NCBI GenBank assembly: GCA_038501195.1
Contig: JBBPUQ010000007.1
Location: 1,465,501-1,529,500, forward strand
Direction: 5' to 3'
From: Nemania diffusa
Taxonomy: Eukaryota > Ascomycota > Sordariomycetes > Xylariales > Xylariaceae
Length of the DNA stretch: 64,000 nt
Shown piece by piece: positions 30,575 to 45,014 of this stretch; position 1 is the stretch's first letter; every line of letters starts with the position of its first letter. Made by a program: the position numbers and the translations under genes. The notes beneath the pieces are model-generated. The model was not told the DNA's origin, ran no database searches, and saw only the letters and a program-made list of their open reading frames with translations.

Positions 30575-31090
30575 TAAAACTTTTTATATATATATATATA
30601 AAAAGATTTAAAATAATTTATAAAATTTAAAGTTTGTTTTTAAGTTTTAAAGTTTTATATTAATTTATATATATTTTTTATAAAAAAAAATATAATTAAA
30701 AAAATTATATATAAATTATTTATATATATATATATATAAAACTTAAAAACTTTATAAGTTTTAATAAATTTTTATATTTTTTATTTAATTAATTATTTAA
30801 TAAAAGTTTTAGTTTAAATTTTAATTATATATATTTAAATATATATATATAAATTTTATTAAATTATTAATTTAATATTAAAACTTTTTTTTTTATATAA
30901 TAATTTTAATTTTAATATTAATTAATTTTTTGTTATTTTTTTTATTATTTAATTAATTTATATATATTTTTATTTATATAATTAATTTATTTATATTAAC
31001 TAATTTTTTTAATATTTAATTAAATATTTTTTTTATATAAATATTTATTAAGTTATTTTTACTATTAATTTAATATATTTTTATAATTTT
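30575..31090 (+). repeat. Repeat G, copy 2 with about 200-bp extension
   Basis: Starts TAATAAAACTTT plus an AT run and ends TTTATTAAATTATTAATTTA. It then continues for about 200 bp in homology with the inverted copy at 44,150-44,640. It lies about 5.2 kb upstream of copy 3 in direct orientation, the geometry of an LTR pair, although its downstream extension is not shared with copy 3. Confidence 0.6.
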
Positions 31091-33274
31091 ATAATTTTTA
31101 TATATTTTTTAAAATAATATAATATTAATTATAAATTGTTTTTTTTATATAGTTTTTAATTTAATTAAATATTTATATAAAAACTTAAAATCGATATATA
31201 TAACTAATAATATAATTAATAATTTTATTATATAAATAATTTTTTAAAAAGTTATATTAAATATAATAATATAATTAAATTTATTAATTATATTATATAA
31301 TTTATTTATTAATATATTATATATAACTTATTTATATTTAATTAAATTTTAATAAATAATATTATTTTTAATTATAAAAGTATTTTTTATATAGTTTTTA
31401 TTAGCTAATATAATTATAAATTTAATTTAAAAACTTAAGTTTTTATTATTTATAAATATTTTATTAATAAAAATAAAAATTGTTATATAATTAAAATTTA
31501 AAAATATATAATATAGTTTTTATTATATATTATTAATTTATTATTATATTTATATATTTTATACTTTAATATTATTTTTTAACAACTTTTAAATTTATAT
31601 AACAATTAATAAATTATATAATATTTTTAATTAATATATTAATATAATATATATATTTTAAATTTATTAAATAATATATTGTTAAAAATAATCTTTTATA
31701 TAAAAGTTAATAATATATAATTATTTAATTTATTTTTATTAAATTTAATAAAATATTTAAATATTAATTTTATTTTTAGTTTTATATAAAATAATAACTT
31801 AGTTTTTTTTTTATATAAAAACTTTTTAAATATAATATTAAAAATATTATTTATTTAAAATTATATAATTATAAATTTATTAAATTTTTTTTTAATATAT
31901 AATAAATATAAATTAAATATAAATATTTTTATATTTAATTTTAAATAATAATATTTATAATAAAAAATATATTAATATAATTTTAATTTAATTAATTTAT
32001 ATAATAGTTATATAATTTAAAATATAATATATATATAAATATTTACTTTTTAATTTTTTTAATAAATTAATATAAATTTTTTAATTTAATTTGTTATATA
32101 ACTATATATATATTTAAAAAATATTATATAATTTTATATATATATTATAATTTTAAATTATTAATAATTTTAAAACTATAATAAATTATTAATTTATATA
32201 TTAAATTATTAATATTTATATAAAAATTTAAACTTTATTATTATTTTTATAACTTTATATAAATAATTTAAATTTTTTATATAATTTAATTGTTTTATTT
32301 TTAATTTTTTATATAAATTTAATTTAAAAAACTTTTATTTAATTATATTAATTTATTTTAAAAATATATTAAATATAATAATTATATTATTTTATTTTAA
32401 TTATATAATTAAAATATAAATTTTAACTTTTTTTAATATAAAATATTAATTATTATTAAATATAAATAATTTTTTTAATTTGTTTTTTTATTAAAGTTAT
32501 AATTATTTAATAGTTTAAAAAAATTATATAATAAAATTTAATTAATTTATTTATTATTTTAATTATAATATTATAATTTTTAATTATAAAAATTTTATAT
32601 AAGTTTATTTATTTTTTATATTTTTTTTATATTATAATTTTATTTTAAAAAAAATAAAAAAAATATTTTATATAATAATATTAGTTTATTTTTAATTTAT
32701 ATAATTTAATAAATATTTTTTAATATTTTTATTACTTTTTATATAATTTTTATTTTTTAAATAATTTTTAATAAAAAAAATAAATTATTATTAATTTTAA
32801 AATTAATTTTAAAAACTAATAAAATAAATATAAAACTATTTAATTTAATTATATTATTTAAAGTTTTTATAATAATTTATAATATTATTTTTTTATTTAT
32901 ATAATAATTAATTTTTTTATATAAAATATTAAATATATAATAAAATAATATATATATTTATTTAATTTTTTTAATAATTTAATATATTTTAATAAATATT
33001 TTTTTATATAAAGTTTTAACTAGTTATATATTATTACAAAATTTTTTAAATAAAAAATTTATATTAAAATTTAATATTAATATAATATATTTGAAATATT
33101 ATATATATTTAAAAAATTTAAAAATTTAATTATTTAAAATAAAATATTTATATTAATTATATATAAAATTAATTATTTATTAATTTATATAATATTAATA
33201 ATAATTTTATAAATAAAATTATATTTATTTTTTAATTTTTAAAAATATTATAATATTAATATTAGTATATTTAA

Positions 33275-35030
33275 TTTTTTATAATAATTTTATAAATTTT
33301 TATATATAAAAATATTTAAATTAATAATATAATTTTTAAAATTTTTATTTTATAATATAATTTATAATTTTTAATTAACTAATATTAAAAAATAAATATT
33401 TTTATTGTTATATAATTAATATTATTATATTATTTTATTATATAATTATATTTTATATATTTTTAAAATAAATATATAATTAATTTATATTTTATAATAA
33501 TAATAAATATAAAATTTAATTAATTTAATTAATATTAAAATAATTATTATATTTTTAATTTTAAAACTTTTAATATTATTAAATTAAATTATTATATTAT
33601 TTAAAATTTAATTTATTTATATAAAAAAGTTTTAATTTAAACTTTTTTAATAATTAAAACTTTAGTTATATTAATATTTTATAAAATATTTTTATATTTT
33701 ATATTATATTTATTATTTAAATAAAAATTATTTAATATTTATATTTAGTTTTAAATATATATTTTTTTTTATTATATAATAAAAATATATTAAATTTATT
33801 AAAAATTAAACTATTTTATTTTTAATTTTAAAATTTAAATTATTATTAAATTTATTATTATATAAAAAATTTTTATTATTTTTATAATTTAATATAAATA
33901 TATTATATTTTTTATATAATAAAAGTTTTTATTTTAAAATATTATATATAATAAAATATCACTTTTTTATTATAAATTTTTTTTATTAATTATAATTAAT
34001 AAATTAATAATTAAACTTTTTATAAATAAAAAATTTTTTGTTATTTTTATTATTTTTATTATATAATTATTATAATTTTTAATTAAATTTTTTTTTAAAA
34101 CTTTAATTATATAATTATTTTAAATATTTAATATTATATTATTTATTAATAAAATAAATATTTATTATATAATAATAGTTTATTTTTTAATTAAAAAAAA
34201 CTTATAATATTAATTATAAATTAAAAAATAAATCTTTATATATAAACTTTTAATTAATTAAAATAACTTTTAATTTAAATATATTAAAATTTATTTATAT
34301 AATTATTATATAAAATAATATATTTTTATAATAATTAAGTTTTAAAATATATTATATAAGTTAAAATTTATTTATAATAGCTTTTAATATTTTAAATATT
34401 ATTTTTAATAAATTATTTTGTTTTATTTATATAAAAATAATAATAATTTTATTAATTTAATATTAATTAAAATTAACTATTATATTAATATAATAATTAA
34501 ATATTATATAAATTTTATTTTATTTATATATAAAACTAATATAGTTAAAATAATATTATTAAATTTTTTTTTTAATATAAAAAAAAATATTATATAATAT
34601 TATTTTTTAATAATTTTAAATTAATAATATATTAAAATAAAAATTTAAATTTTATTATATAATATATTATATAATTTATTATTATAATTTTAATTAAATT
34701 ATTATATTTTAATAAATATAATAAATTAAACTATTTTAATTAAATTATTATAAATAATTTAAATAAAAAAAATTTTATATAATTAATTTTTATATATTAA
34801 AAAAAGTGTAAAATATATAATAAAAATTTTAAAAATAAATATAAGTTTTTAAATTTTTATTTATATAAAAAAAATAAATATTTAATTATTTATATTAAAT
34901 ATTATATTATATATTAATATTATTAATTTTAATATAATTAATTATAATATTAAATAATTTGTTTATATAATTAAAAGCTTTAATATATTTATTAATATAA
35001 ATATTAAAACTAAAATTGTTTATATAATAA
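33275..35030. repeat. Repeat E, copy 2 (about 1.7 kb)
   Basis: Direct-orientation partner of 16,740-18,165, with a few short insertions relative to it (for example near 33,870-33,960 and 34,200-34,390). It lies between repeat G copies 2 and 3, so it may be part of the internal region of that candidate element. Confidence 0.6.
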
Positions 35031-35774
35031 ATATATATTTTTTTTTATTTTATATAAAATAATTAATTTTATATATTTCTTATTTAAAAATAATTTTTAA
35101 AATTAAATATTTATTTTTTATTTAAATATAATAAATAGTTTTATTTTAAATAAATAATTAATATAAAAAAATTAATATATAATTTAATTATTAAAATTTA
35201 TTTTAATTAATTAAATAAAATAATAGTTTTAAATTTATAATTATATATAATTTAATAAATATTAAATTATATATATAATTATATATATTTTTATAAATAG
35301 TTTTTTAAATTAATTATAATATTTTATTATTTTAAATTAGTTTTTTTTTAAAAAATTTTAAATAAAATAATATTTTTTTTATTTATATTTTTATATATAA
35401 ATTTATTATAAAAGCTTTTATAATTTAAAATAATAAAAAATATAAATTTTAATATAAATGTAATTATTTAATATAATTTTATTATTATTATAATAAAAGT
35501 TTTATTTTATAACTTTATTTATTATTTAATTATTTAATTATATAAAATAAAATTAATATATTATATAATATTTTACTATTATAATATATTAAATTTTTAT
35601 TTATATAATAATTTAAGTTAATATATATTTTATTTTTATAATAAAAATTACTATATTTTTTTTTATTATATTAAAAGTTTAAAAATTAAATATAAAAGTT
35701 ACTTTTAATAAATAATATTAATTTTATTTTTTTATTTAATTAAATTATAATTATTTTTAATAATTATTAATTAA

Positions 35775-36085
35775 TATTAATAAAACTTTATATATATATA
35801 TATATATATAAAACTTTAAAATAATTTATAAAAATTAAAATTTATTTTTAAATTTTAAAGTTTTATATTAATTTATATATATATTTTATAAAAAAAAAAT
35901 ATAATTAAAAAAATTATATATAAATTATTTATATATATATATATATAAAACTTATAACTTTTATAAATTTTAATAAATTTTTATATTTTTTATTTATTTA
36001 ATTATTTAATAAAAGTTTTAATTTAAGTTTTAATTATATATATTTAATATATATATATAAGTTTTATTAAATTATTAATTTAATA
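35775..36085 (+). repeat. Repeat G, copy 3
   Basis: Direct-orientation copy with the same start (TTAATAAAACTTT plus a long AT run) and end (TTTATTAAATTATTAATTTA) as copy 2. It would be the downstream terminal repeat of a 5.5-kb element if copies 2 and 3 belong together. Confidence 0.6.
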
Positions 36086-37490
36086 ATTTAATTATTATAT
36101 AACTTTTTAATATATAATTTATTAATTTATTTAAATAATTAATTATATAAATTTTTTTTAAAAATTTATAAAATTAATTTAAATTATTTTAATTTATTTA
36201 ATAAACTTTATATTAAATTATATATATTTATTAAAACTTTATATTTTAAGATTTTAATATTTAATTTATATTTTTTTATATTTATTAAAATTACAATAAT
36301 AAATAAATAAATAATTTAAAACTTTAATATTTATTTTTAAAATAAGTTTTTTTTTATAATTATTTATAATAAATATTATAATATTTTTATTTAATCAATA
36401 ATATAGTTAGTTTTTTTTAATTTTATTTATAATATATAATATTTTTTATTAATTTATTATTAATAAATATAAATAAATTAACTATTTTAATTAATAATTC
36501 TTTTTTTTTTTTATAATTATAAATGTTTTATTAATTATTTTAAAATTAAAAATATTTTTTTATTTTTATTTTTATTATTAAATTATATTAATAAAAATAA
36601 TTAAAATAAACTTTAATATTATTATTATTATAACAATTATTTAGTTTTAGTAAATTTTAATTTAATTTTTTAAATTTATAATTTTTTTATTATAAATATT
36701 TATATTTTTATAAAATATAACTTTTTTAAAATTAGCTTTTTAATAAATTATATTTATTTTTTATTATTTAGTTTTTTTTTTTAGTTTAATTATTTAAATA
36801 TATAAAAAATAAATATTTTATTTAAAAAAGTTTGTTATATTTTTAAACTTTTTTATAATTTTTTAAATAATATTTAATTATAAACTATAATATTTAAATT
36901 TTAAATATATTGCTTTTTTATAAAAATTTATTATTATTTAAAATTATTTAAAAGTTATTAATTTATTATATTTAAATTATACTTTTTTTTTATTTTTAAT
37001 AAAAAAAAAAAACTATTTAAAAAGTTTTTTTTAAATAATAAAATATTTAATATTAATTATTATTTCTTTAATTATATTATTATATATAGTTTTATTAATA
37101 ATTATATATTACTATTACTTGTTATATTTTTTAAAGTTTTTATAAATAAACTTAAACTTTTTATAAATCTTAAAAATAAACAGTTTTTTATTATTAAAAA
37201 TATTATAATAAAACTTATTATTATTATTTATAATATATTTTATATAATTTTTAAATAAATTTTAAAAGTTTTAAAATTATTAATATAATTTATTTTATTT
37301 ATAATTTATTTATATTTATAAAACAAGTTTTATTAATTTATTTTTATTAAATTATATTTATTATTTAGTTTTTTTATAATTAATAATAAATATATTATTA
37401 TTAAAAGTTAATTATATTAATTAAATATATTAAAATTAATTAATTTGTTTAAAAACTTTGAAAATTTTTTTGTTTTTTTAAATAGTTAAA

Positions 37491-37697
37491 ATAAACCTTA
37501 GTTTTATAACACACTTTAAAGCATTATAATCGCAGTAAGTAAAACTTATATTAAAGAAGCGTGAATGTAATAAGCTAATTTATAAGTTGTAAATAAATCA
37601 ATAGCTAGGTATAAAAACTACAGATATTACAGTAAGTTTTTACAACTAAGGCAATAAAGCTTTATAAACTAGTTTAAAACAGCTTAAACTAAAAACA

Positions 37698-37721
<24 letters not shown>
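37491..37721 (+). repeat. Repeat B, least mutated copy, followed by poly-A
   Basis: A patch in which C and G suddenly reappear (AAGCATTATAATCGCAGTAA, AAGAAGCGTGAATG, CAGATATTACAGTAAG). It ends in AAACTAAAAAC followed by 25 A (37,697-37,721). It is the reference state against which the copies at 37,800 and 2,930 show C-to-T and G-to-A change. The poly-A end would fit a non-LTR retroelement, but no coding sequence is visible. Confidence 0.7.
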
Positions 37722-37728
<7 letters not shown>

Positions 37729-37799
37729 ACACAACCTGCTATTTTAGCTATTAATCCATTTTTTTCTATTAGTTATAAAAAATAGTAAGTAAATAAAAA

Positions 37800-38095
37800 C
37801 AATGTTATAATTGCTGCAATTATACTTTAAAAAATATATATTATAATATAAAAATTATATAATAGGTTTAATAAGCTTATAAAACTATTTATTTATAATA
37901 TATTTTAAAATATTATAATTGCAATAAATAAAACTTATATTAAAAAAGTATAAATATAATAAACTAATTTATAAGTTGTAAATAAATCAATAGTTAAATA
38001 TAAAAGCTATAAATATTATAATAAACTTTTATAACTAAAGCAATAAAGCTTTATAAATTAATTTAAAATAGCTTAAATTTATATTTAATTTAGTT
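37800..38095 (+). repeat. Repeat B, intermediate copy
   Basis: Lies about 80 bp downstream of the least mutated copy, in the same orientation. It reads GCAATAAATAAAACTTATAT where the other reads GCAGTAAGTAAAACTTATAT, and AAAAAAGTATAAATATAATA where the other reads AAGAAGCGTGAATGTAATA. Confidence 0.75.
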
Positions 38096-41000
38096 GTTTT
38101 TATTAATTTTAATATAATATATATAAAATTACTATTACTTTATATTATTTATATTAGCTTTTATTATTTAATTAATATTATTTTCTATTATTTTTTAGCA
38201 GTATAAATAGATTTTTTTTTTTTTTTTTATTTTTATTAATTATTTTAGTAAATAAAAAAACTAATTTTACAATATATTAATAATATATTAATAAATAATA
38301 GCTGCGCTTTTTTTTTATTTTTTATTTATATTTATATTTACTTTATGTTGTTTTAATTTCGACTTATTAAATTAGTTTATTTTATTTTATTTATTTATTT
38401 AAATTATAAATACTATATATATAAAACAAAGTTTAATATATTGTTAATATTTTATAGTTATTATAATAACACTTTGTAAAAACTTTATTAATACTGTTAT
38501 TACTACTACTGCTATAGTTATTGCTATTTATAAAAAAGTGTTTAAACTATATAAAAAAAATAAATAAAAATAGTTTTTGTATATTTTTTTTGTTTTTGTT
38601 TCGCTATTTTTATATATTAATTTTAATTTATTAAAACTATATAAGTTAAAATTTTTTTAAATATAAAAAAACCAAAGTTTGTTATAATAATTGTTTTAAT
38701 TAAATTATTTAAGTAAATTTTATAAGTTTTTTTTAATTTTTTTATAATATATTTATATTTTGTTAATATTATATTAAAAATTTAATAATTACTATGTTAT
38801 AAATATTAGTTTTAAATTTAAAAAATATATTTAATATATTATTTTTTATAAAAAAAAAAAAAAAAATAGTTATATTGCTATAAATAAAATTAATATTTTA
38901 TATGCTATATATATTTTATTAATATATTACTAATATTATAATAGCTAAATATTAATAATTTAAAAATTTATATTTAATAAGTTACTTTTGTTAATATTTA
39001 ATAAATCGCTTTTGTTAAATATATTTTTAAAAATATTTGTAAGTTTTATAAAGTTATAAATAAGTTTTATATATTTTTTATATTTTTTTTACATTTTGTA
39101 AATTTATTGTTAACGATTTGTAAAATTTTAATAAAAGCATTTTAATATATTATTTGCACTATATATTTCAGTGGTTTTTTTAATAATACTGTTGAAAAAA
39201 CTTGGTTTACTTTTAACAAAGTTTAAATTTTATACAATATAAATATATTTGTTTTAGCTTGTAAAATCGATATTTAAAAAAACTACAATATATATTTAAG
39301 TTATTTTCGATTTATTAAATTATAATTTATAGTTAAATTATTTAATATAAATAAATAAATACTTTTTTAATTTTAAATTAATTTTTTATATTTAATATAA
39401 GCTATTTTATAATTATAAAACTATTAAAAATAAAATATTTTTAATTTATTAAATTATAATTAATAAATTTAAGTTTTAATAAATTTAATAATAATATTTT
39501 AATTTAATTTAAAAAGTTTGCTTTTTTAAGTTTATTTTTATATAAAAATAAGTTATATAATAGCTATAAATGATTTAAATATATTATTTAATTAATTTAT
39601 TAAACTATATTTAATTTAATTATACTTTTATTAATTTAGTAAAAATATTTTATTAATTTAACTAGTTTTTTTTTAAGTTAACTTTTTATATATAATAAAA
39701 GCTTATATTATAGTTATAAATATATTAATTATATAGCTTTTTTAACTTGTTAAATCGTTTTAGTTAAATTAAATTTAATTAATTTAAAAAAAAATATTTT
39801 AATTATTTTAATTAATTATTATTTATATATTTAAATTAATTATTTATATTTAATATAAATTATTTTTATAGCTATAATAAATTTAAAAATAAAGCTTTAT
39901 AATATTACTAAATTATATTTAAAAACTAATATTTTAAAAGTTTAATTTTTATTTTTAATATTTTTATATTATATATATATTATATAGCGCTTTTTTTAAA
40001 ACTATATTTTATATATATATTATAAAAGATTTTTAAATTTATAAACCGATTTTATAGTATAATTAACGCTTTATACTTTAAAAAAATATTTATATAAAAT
40101 TAAAATAAAAATATATTATTTAATATATAGTTTAAGTTGTTATTTTAATTAAACAATTTATTTATATAATATATTAAATATATAAAACTTTTTGTTATTT
40201 TAATTATAATGTTTATATTAGCTTAGTTTTTATTTGTTTTATTAATACAAAAAAATAAATAAAAATAGTTTTTTAAAGCTAAAAATTATATGCAATTTTT
40301 TATTAACTTAATAGTTTTAAATTTGTAGCTATTAATAGCTTTTTTATTTATATATATTATTGCTTTAAAATATAAAAAGCTATATTATATTAGTATAAAT
40401 ATTATATTAATAATTTATATATTATATATATTTTTTTTATATATTGTTTTATTATTAACTAGTTGTTTTAGTAATTTTAACAAAATTAGTTGTTTTTTAA
40501 AACTATAATTTAAATGTAAAAATAAATAAATAATACTTTAAACTAGCTATTAAATATAAAAGTTTTTAAATACTGCAGTATTAAAACATAAATTTATATA
40601 AATTAATTAAAAAACTAAAAGATATAATATTAATATTAAGTTTTAAACTTTATTTTATATATAATTATATATTTTATTAAATATATATTAAACTAAAACT
40701 TCTTTTTATATTAGCTATAATATAACATTTTGTTTTAAATATTAGTTTTTAAAATATTTTATAGCTAATTTATATATTTAATAAGTCGATTTTGCTATAT
40801 TAGCTTATAATAACTATATATAATTTTTGTTTTTAATAAAACAAACTATTTATATTTAAAAATACTTTATTAAATATTTTATAAAAAGTTCTGCTAGTTT
40901 AAATATATATTAACTATTGTTTTAATATTAAAGCGTAAAAAAATATTTACTAAGCTATTATTAGCAAAAATTATTTAATAGATTTAAAAATAAATATTTT

Positions 41001-43799
41001 AGCTAGTTATTGCTATTAATATATTATATAATATTTGCAGCAATAATAAATTATATATTAATATATTAATTAAGTTAATTTTTATTGTTATATTATTAGT
41101 ATATATAATAACTATATTTAAAGTTTAATAGTTATATTAATGCTAAAAAACTATTTTAATAGCTATAATTTTATTTATATTTATATATAACAGCTTTTTT
41201 TTTACTATTTAAAAGTAACTATAAGCTTGTTTTTTTACAATAAAAAAATATAAATATTAATTTTTATTTAATAAACTTTTTTTATATTAAAAACTATTAA
41301 TATTTATATTTAATATATTTATAAATAAATATATTAATAGTTTTTCAATATTAAAAAATAAATATATTTTATTAAACTTATTAAATAAGTTGTACTATTA
41401 GTTAAAATTAAATATTATATTTATAAATAAAAAACAAAATAATATATAACTATATAATTTTAATATAATTTAAAAGTTTATTAAAAAAGCTTTATTAATT
41501 AAAACTATTATAAAATAAAAACTTAAATATTTTATAATATATTTAATTTTATAAAATAATATTATTTCTTTTTAAATTATTTTATTAATTAATTAAAAAG
41601 CTTTTGCTATTTTTTATTTAAAAAACTAAACTTTTATTAATATTATATTAATTTTAATTTTTAAAAGTTTTAAATATATTTTTTTACTATTTTTTTTTTA
41701 GTTTTAAATTAGATTTAATATATTTATTAATTAATTATAAATTTAATATATTTTAAATATTTTGCTTTATTTTATTATTAAAAATATAAATATAAAATTG
41801 TTTAAATAATATATAAAGTATTTTATATTTAATAATAATTTAAATATTTAATAAAAACTTTTTGTAAATATATTAAATAAAAAAAAAGCTATATAAAAAC
41901 TAAACAGTAAATAATTTTTATAAAAGTAGCAGTTTTTTTACAAAAAATTAAACAGTTAATATTATAATTCTATTATTAAAATAATTTAAAATATATTTTT
42001 TAAGTTTTTTTTAATTAAATATATATTTTAACTAAGTTTTTATATTAAATTAAATATATTTTATATTATAATATATTTAAATATATTATATTTAATTTAA
42101 ATATAATTATTTATTAATTTATTATTAAAATAAAATAAATAGTATATTTTATATTAATTACTATTTTTTTTAAATATTAAACTAAAAAAAAAGCTATATA
42201 GCAATATTTTTGCTTTTATTTTAAATATTTAATTTAAATATAAATTTTTAGCTATTTGTTTTAAAATAAATTAGCAATTCTTTTTTATTAATTTTAAATT
42301 TAAAAATATTACTAATATTAATAATAAATTATATTTTAGTTATATTTTATATTAAAAAATATTTATTATTAACTTATTTAAAATGCTTAAATAATATTTT
42401 AATGTTTTTTTTTAGTTTTTAATACGTAAAAAAAACAGCAATATTTTAAGTTTTAAGTTTTTTTTTAAAAATATTAAAAAAACTAAAACTGTATTTTTTA
42501 TTTTAAACTATATTGCAAATAATAAACAGTTTTAAAATGTTACAATAATTAGCCAACTTTTGTTTTTATTAAAACGTAAAACTTAAATTGTTATATTTAA
42601 GCTACTTTTTATATTTAAAATAGCTATTAAATCTTATACTTTTTTTATATAAACTAATAATTTATATATTTTTAAGCTATATTTACTATATATATATTTA
42701 TAAATATAATATATTAAACTAAAATTTTAAAAACAAATTAAATTATTTTATTTAAAGCAATATTTTTATTTTTTATAAATTTTATTATAATTATTAATAA
42801 TTTATTTATTAAATAACTAGTTATATATAATTTTATAAATTATTAATATTAAAAAAATAACTTTTTAATTTAAAATTTATTTAGTTTAAAAGTTTATATT
42901 ATAAAATATAATATTAAATATTTAAATTTAAATTATTATAAAATTAATTATAAAGTAAATTTTATATAAAATTATTAATTTAAATATTTATTAAATAAAT
43001 AAATTTATTATTTATATTATATATAAATATTTTTTAAATAAATAATTATAAATTATTATATATATTATAAAATAATATATTTATAAGCTAATATTAAAAC
43101 TATATATTTTTAATTTTATTATTAAAGCTATTATTATTATTTATTTAATTATATAATTAATATAAAACTAAAAAATTGCTATTAATATATATTTGTTTAT
43201 TTAAAATTTAATTAAATTTATTAAATATAATTTGTTTTTATATATTATTAATATATGTTTTAAATTAATATTAAAAAGTTTTTTTATTATTTTTATAATA
43301 ATAAAAAAATATTTACAAATTTTTTAAAACTTAAATATTATTTTTAAACTATTAAACTAAATTAAATATAATGTTTATTTATATTTTTATGTTATTAATT
43401 GCTTTTTTTTTTTTTTTTTACATTTTAAACGCTTTAAGCATAAAATAAATTTATAGCATATGATTTTTTTTTTTATAAACAATAAAATATTTGCTATATT
43501 AGTTTATATTTTTTTTTTAAATTAACAAACAAACTTTTTTATATTATTAAATTTTAACATATTTAAAATTGTTTTATTTTCGATTATTTCTGCTTTATTT
43601 TAAAACTAATTCGTTAGTTTAATATTTAAGTTTTTTATATTTTCAATCGGTTTAAATAAATCAGCTAAAAATTTTTTTCTAAATATTTTATATTTTATAA
43701 AATATATAAAAGCTATTATAATTAAATAGTTTATTAAAAAAAAAACTAGTATTATTTAATAATATAACAATTTTAATTTAAATAAATTGTTTAATTTAA
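38096..43799. repeat. Moderately RIP-mutated block
   Basis: C and G are visibly more frequent than in the leftward 35 kb (many GCT/AGC, occasional CG such as TTCGACTTATT, AAATCGCTTTT, ACCGATTTT), yet all six frames remain closed. No recognisable protein segment could be read. I interpret this as a younger or less often targeted transposon insertion. Confidence 0.55.
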
Positions 43800-43925
43800 T
43801 ATATAAAAATAATGTTATAATTGCTACAATTATATTTTAAAAAGTATATGTTATAATATAAAAGTTATATAATAAACCTAGTAGGCTTATAAAACCACTT
43901 ATTTATAACAAATATAATATTAGCA
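43800..43925 (+). repeat. Repeat B, partial fourth copy
   Basis: Matches the first about 125 bp of 37,800-38,095 (AATGTTATAATTGCTACAAT, then AAACCTAGTAGGCTTATAAA). It retains more C/G (CCTAGTAGGC, AAAACCACTT) than the partner's GGTTTAATAAGC. Truncated on its right side. Confidence 0.65.
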
Positions 43926-43989
43926 ATAAATTTAAAAGTTAAATAATATTATATATTTTAAAAAAAAACTAAAGTTAAAAAAACTAAAA

Positions 43990-44160
43990 AACAAATTTAA
44001 TTTTTTTAATTAAATTTATATATTTATATAAATACTTTATTATTTATTATTTTTATTTTTTATATTTATTACTTTATTTAATTATTTTAATTATTTATTA
44101 GCTATATTATATATATTAATTACTTTTAAAATTTATTTATTTAAATATTATAAAAATATA
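43990..44160 (+). repeat. Repeat H, copy 2
   Basis: Partner of 26,560-26,790. It abuts the inverted repeat G copy, so the two families are nested or adjacent at both locations in different arrangements. Confidence 0.55.
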
Positions 44161-44640
44161 AAAATATATTAAATTAATAATAAAAATAATTTAATAAATA
44201 TTTATATAAAAAAAATATTTAATTAAATATTAAAAAAATTAATTAATATATATAAATAAATTAAATAATTAAAAAAATATCAAAAGTTAATTAATATTAA
44301 ATTTAAAATTATTATATAAAAAAAAAAGTTTTAATATTAAATTAATAATTTAATAAAATTTATATATATATATTAAATATATATAATTAAAATTTAAATT
44401 AAAACTTTTATTAAATAATTAAATAAATAAAAAATATAAAAATTTATTAAAATATTTAAACTTTATAAATTTTATATATATATATAAAAATAAATAATTT
44501 ATATATAATTTTTTAGTTATATTTTTTAAATAAAATATATATATAAATTAATATAAAACTTTAAAACTTAAAAATAAACTTTAAACTTTATAAATTATTT
44601 TAAATTTTAATATATATATATATATATATAAAGTTTTATT
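44150..44640 (-). repeat. Repeat G, copy 4 (inverted, with extension)
   Basis: Reverse complement of 30,575-31,090, over both the about 310-bp core and the about 200-bp flank. The start motif appears here as AAGTTTTATTAATAAAAAC at 44,630-44,648. Confidence 0.65.
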
Positions 44641-45014
44641 AATAAAAACAATTATAAAAAAAAAAACTTTTGAAAATATTAATATAATATTAATATTATA
44701 TAAAAAAAAATAAAAAAATTATTTATTATATTAAAATATTACTATAAAAATTTTTTAGTTAAAATTTTAATTAATATAAAAAGTTTTATTATTAATTTAA
44801 AATTTTTATAAAATATATATTAATAATAATAATAATAATATTTATAATTTTAACTTAATTTTAAATTTATAATTTATAAAAAAAAAAAAAAATTAATTAT
44901 TTTATTAATTAATTTTAAAAATATATTTATTAATTTAAAAAAACTAAAAATTTTAAAAAACTAAAAAAAAAAAAAATTGATTTTATAATTAATTTACATT
45001 AATTATTTCAAATA

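Larger units (their letters stand above)
2847..37490. repeat. Heavily RIP-degraded AT isochore
   Basis: About 34.6 kb made almost entirely of A and T. Remaining C and G sit mostly in ACTTT, AAAGTT and AGCTTT contexts. CpG, CpC and GpG are nearly absent and CpA/TpG is scarce, the residue expected after RIP, which prefers CpA. No frame remains open for a credible protein. Several dispersed repeat families recur inside, sometimes as differently mutated copies. I infer a graveyard of transposable elements. The original element classes cannot be read from the surviving sequence. Confidence 0.85.
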
